Shown in pieces: positions 6,355 to 8,407 of a stretch of 8,407 nt of DNA; within the stretch, counting starts at the first letter, position 1, and each line of letters opens with the position of its first letter. Both the position numbers and the translations under genes were made by a program. Below the pieces are notes generated by a model. The model was not told the origin of the DNA. It was given only the letters and a program-made list of their open reading frames with translations, and did no database searches. The stretch covers positions 2,213 to 10,619 of the forward strand of contig DHDG01000060.1 in assembly GCA_002399265.1 (NCBI GenBank), given 5' to 3'. Source of the stretch: Firmicutes bacterium UBA4882 (GTDB lineage: Bacteria > Bacillota > UBA4882).

Positions 6355-6383
6355 ATTATATTCTGCCAAAAACGAAATGTCCA
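6355..6383 (-). promoter_or_regulatory. Near-consensus sigma-A promoter of the structured RNA
   Basis: TGGACA (6378-6383), exactly 17 bp, TATAAT (6355-6360) on the minus strand: five of six and six of six matches to the consensus. The expected start, about 7 nt downstream, falls on the A at 6348 where the AAAGCGA end-pairing strand begins. It is the best promoter in the window. Confidence 0.75.
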
Positions 6384-6461
6384 GAGCAAAATTCCCAAAA
6401 AGCAGATCTTTAACCAACCGTTAATCAATAGATAATGTGCGGGCAGTCGTGAACGGCGGTC

Positions 6462-6490
6462 TTGCATTCTGGGGCCGACAGCTTTATACT
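6462..6490 (+). promoter_or_regulatory. Predicted typA promoter
   Basis: TTGCAT (6462-6467), 17-bp spacer, TATACT (6485-6490) on the plus strand, about 50 bp before the typA start. The -10 matches five of six bases; the -35 is weak. GATAAT at 6493-6498 is an alternative -10. It diverges from the structured-RNA promoter about 80 bp away. Confidence 0.45.
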
Positions 6491-6529
6491 TTGATAATGG
6501 GCAACTTAATACCCATAGCTGCTGTTCTG

Positions 6530-6536
6530 AAGGAGG
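6530..6536 (+). promoter_or_regulatory. Ribosome binding site deciding the typA TTG start
   Basis: AAGGAGG, 7 nt before TTG 6544: a full-strength Shine-Dalgarno that fixes a non-ATG start. The resulting N-terminus places the first GTPase motif at residue 23, close to where TypA proteins normally have it. Confidence 0.8.
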
Positions 6537-6543
6537 AACCTCT

Positions 6544-8352
6544 TTGACCTTACCCATCATTGAATCTGAATTCCAGGATCAAAAACGCATCCGTAATATT
6601 GCCATTGTAGCTCACGTCGACCATGGAAAAACGACTCTGGTGGACGCCATGCTTAAGCAAGGCGGAGCATTCCACGCGCGTCAGAATGTTGTCGATCGCG
6701 TTATGGATCGCGGCGATCTGGAACGTGAGCGTGGTATTACCATTTTGGCCAAGTGTACCTCGATCACATACCAAAACCTTCATATTAATATAGTCGATAC
6801 TCCGGGTCATGCTGATTTTGGCGGTGAAGTAGAACGCATTGTCAGGATGGTCGACGGCGTGCTGCTGCTCATCGACGCTGTCGACGGACCGATGCCCCAG
6901 ACACGTTTTGTTCTGCGCAAAGCATTGGAGTCCGGCCTTGTTCCGATCGTTGTGATCAATAAGATTGACCGTCAGGGTGCCCGTCCATGGGAAGTTGTTG
7001 ACGAGACCATGGAGTTATTTATCGAACTAGGCGCTGATGAAAAACAACTTGATTTTCCGGTAATCTTCGCCAATGCACGCGAAGGACGTGCCTCTACTGA
7101 CCCGGCGCAAATTGGACCCGACTTGCAGATCCTCTTTGAGACCATCAAAAACCGGATTCCCTCGCCACCGGGACAACCGCTTGCGCCGCTGCAGTTATCT
7201 GTGACGATGATTGATTATGACAACTACGTTGGCAGAATGGCCATTGGTCGCATCGCCAATGGCACAATCCACGAAAAGCAGGAAGTGGCTGTCTGCGGAA
7301 AGTCCGACACGCTAAGAACGGCGCACATTACAGGGTTATTCATGTTTGAGGGGCTTAAGAGAGTGCCGGTAACCCAGTGCAGCACCGGCCAAATCGTAGT
7401 GTTGACAGGCATCAGCGATATTGGCCTTGGCGAGACAATCACCGATGTGGAGCATCCGGTGCCTCTGGCGAGTGTGCCCATCGATGCCCCGACGATGAGT
7501 GTCCATTTCTCAGTAAATAAGAGTCCATTCAGCGGCAAAGACACAGAATATGTCAGTTCCCGTAAATTACGCGAACGCTTGTTTCGGGAAGCGGAATCCG
7601 ACGCCGCCCTGCATGTTGAAGCAACTGATTCACCTGATACTTTCTATGTTTCGGTCCGCGGTGAACTGCACCTGTCTATTTTAATGGAAACGATGCGGCG
7701 TGAAGGATATGAGTTTGAAGTCTCCCGTCCCGAAGTTATTGCCAGAGACGTGGACGGACAAAGGCTGGAACCTTTTGAACGAGTTCTCTTCGAGGTTCCG
7801 TCGGAATATGTCGGCTCAGTAATGGAAATCATGGGCCCGCGCCATGGTCAGGTGATCTCAATGCATCAAGGCATAATTGCTGCCCGGGTAGAGTTTATTG
7901 CCCCTACCCGCGGCCTCTTTGGCCTATCATCCGAATTCCTGACGACAACCAAAGGCATGGGCACCGTTTTTCACTCTTTTGAAAAATATGATACTTGGTC
8001 CGGAGATATCCCCGGCCGCACCAGAGGATCGCTGGTCGCTTTCGAAAATGGCACTGTGAATTCCTATGGTGTAGAAAACGCCCAGGTACGCGGTGAATTG
8101 TTCGTATCCCCAGGTGAGGAAGTCTACCGCGGCATGATCGTTGGCGAAAACTCCCGGACAGACGATTTGATGATTAATGTCTGTAAGGCAAAACGCCTGA
8201 CCAATATGCGCTCCTCCACGGCCGATATTGCTGTAAAGCTTGAACCGCCGCGCATCATGCCGTTGGAAGCCTGTCTGGAATTTATCAACGATGACGAATT
8301 ATTGGAAGTCACCCCCAAAGCCCTGCGGATGCGTAAGAGAAACGGAGCCTGA
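6544..8352 (+). CDS. typA: Ribosome-associated translational GTPase TypA/BipA
   Basis: A 602-residue translational GTPase that binds the ribosome like EF-G and supports ribosome assembly and translation under cold or stress. All G motifs are visible: AHVDHGKT (23-30), ERGITI (62-67), DTPGHADF (85-92), NKID (139-142), and a G5-type FANAREG (175-181). In the last motif, Asn replaces the Ser common in the family (YASA). The order is G domain, EF-Tu-like domain 2 (about 215-295), EF-G III/V-like domains (about 315-480, including SVRGELHLSILMETMRREGYE and PSEYVGSVMEIMGPRHG with a spacing typical of the family), and the TypA-specific C-terminal domain (about 485-602, including TKGMGTVFHSFEKYD, GVENAQVRGELFVSPG, NVCKAKRLTNMRSS). 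Length fits the family (about 600-615). It starts with TTG after AAGGAGG, stands alone between its own promoter and terminator, and diverges from the fimbrial operon, with which no functional link is evident. Confidence 0.96.
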   Translation: MTLPIIESEFQDQKRIRNIAIVAHVDHGKTTLVDAMLKQGGAFHARQNVVDRVMDRGDLERERGITILAKCTSITYQNLHINIVDTPGHADFGGEVERIVRMVDGVLLLIDAVDGPMPQTRFVLRKALESGLVPIVVINKIDRQGARPWEVVDETMELFIELGADEKQLDFPVIFANAREGRASTDPAQIGPDLQILFETIKNRIPSPPGQPLAPLQLSVTMIDYDNYVGRMAIGRIANGTIHEKQEVAVCGKSDTLRTAHITGLFMFEGLKRVPVTQCSTGQIVVLTGISDIGLGETITDVEHPVPLASVPIDAPTMSVHFSVNKSPFSGKDTEYVSSRKLRERLFREAESDAALHVEATDSPDTFYVSVRGELHLSILMETMRREGYEFEVSRPEVIARDVDGQRLEPFERVLFEVPSEYVGSVMEIMGPRHGQVISMHQGIIAARVEFIAPTRGLFGLSSEFLTTTKGMGTVFHSFEKYDTWSGDIPGRTRGSLVAFENGTVNSYGVENAQVRGELFVSPGEEVYRGMIVGENSRTDDLMINVCKAKRLTNMRSSTADIAVKLEPPRIMPLEACLEFINDDELLEVTPKALRMRKRNGA

Positions 8353-8366
8353 CGGCTCCGTTTTTT
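8342..8366 (+). terminator. Intrinsic terminator of typA overlapping its stop codon
   Basis: ACGGAGCC / GGCTCCGT, a perfect 8-bp stem with a TGAC loop, followed by six Ts. The TGA stop codon (8350-8352) forms most of the loop, so the 5' arm is coding sequence. Confidence 0.92.
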
Positions 8367-8371
8367 AATTT

Positions 8372-8401
8372 ATCTGCACGCATCTGCACGCATCCGCACG
8401 C
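8372..8401. repeat. Three tandem copies of a 10-bp repeat
   Basis: ATCTGCACGC at 8372-8381 and 8382-8391, then ATCCGCACGC at 8392-8401 with one change. It begins 5 bp after the typA terminator T-run and is followed by TATGGG, where the window ends. It may be the edge of a longer array or a short slippage product. Confidence 0.85.
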
Positions 8402-8407
8402 TATGGG

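Larger units (their letters stand above)
5970..6543. other. Divergent intergenic control region between fimbrial operon and typA
   Basis: This 574-bp stretch holds no convincing protein gene. It contains, from the right, the typA promoter and ribosome binding site (plus strand), the strong promoter and structured RNA (minus strand), an AT-rich gap at about 6110-6202 with no clear signal apart from a palindrome AAGCGCGCTT (6162-6171), the extended -10 promoter, and the fimbrial leader. Open frames crossing it look like translations of structured RNA and lack ribosome binding sites. Confidence 0.6.

Noticed and set aside
6028..6417. 129-residue minus-strand open frame across the intergenic region
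   Set aside because: It overlaps the structured RNA and two promoters, lacks a ribosome binding site, and has no recognisable domain or signal peptide.
1..8407. CRISPR arrays, insertion sequences, tRNA or rRNA genes
   Set aside because: No spaced repeats, transposase frames, terminal inverted repeats, or tRNA/rRNA signatures were seen on either strand.

Overview
The window looks like chromosome from a diderm (two-membrane) Firmicute; a Negativicutes-type anaerobe is my best guess. Strong AGGAGG-type ribosome binding sites, frequent TTG starts and sigma-A-type promoters point to a Firmicute. An operon that encodes an outer-membrane usher-type barrel requires an outer membrane. This placement is inference; no taxonomic marker other than TypA is present.

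Layout. Positions 1-5969 hold five genes, all on the minus strand, read from right to left: a two-domain secreted adhesin/minor-pilin-like protein (5100-5969), a small secreted pilin-like subunit (4516-5031), a PapD-like chaperone (3649-4440), a large FimD/PapC-like outer-membrane usher (667-3627), and a second adhesin-like protein (1-494, cut by the window edge). Together they form what appears to be a divergent chaperone-usher fimbrial operon. The first and last genes have paralogous N-terminal domains, and the C-terminal half of the first gene product resembles the small pilin, as in two-domain tip adhesins. The usher carries two SdrD-B-like domains with calcium-loop-type sequences where classical ushers have their C-terminal periplasmic domains. 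A 10-bp stem-loop lies directly after the pilin gene, where it could set pilin excess over chaperone and usher.

Positions 5970-6543 are a divergent control region. It contains an extended -10 promoter for the fimbrial operon, a near-consensus promoter followed by a compact structured RNA of about 145 nt that ends in a T-tract (an unclassified small RNA or riboswitch-like leader), and a plus-strand promoter for the next gene.

Positions 6544-8352 encode the ribosome-associated GTPase TypA/BipA on the plus strand, a conserved housekeeping gene that starts with TTG. Its stop codon lies in the loop of a strong intrinsic terminator. The window ends in three copies of a 10-bp tandem repeat.

How the parts fit: subunits would be exported by Sec, capped by the chaperone, and assembled and secreted through the usher. 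TypA is probably unrelated to this function. The most novel items are the operon as a whole (its family assignments rest on motif reading without searches) and the orphan structured RNA upstream.
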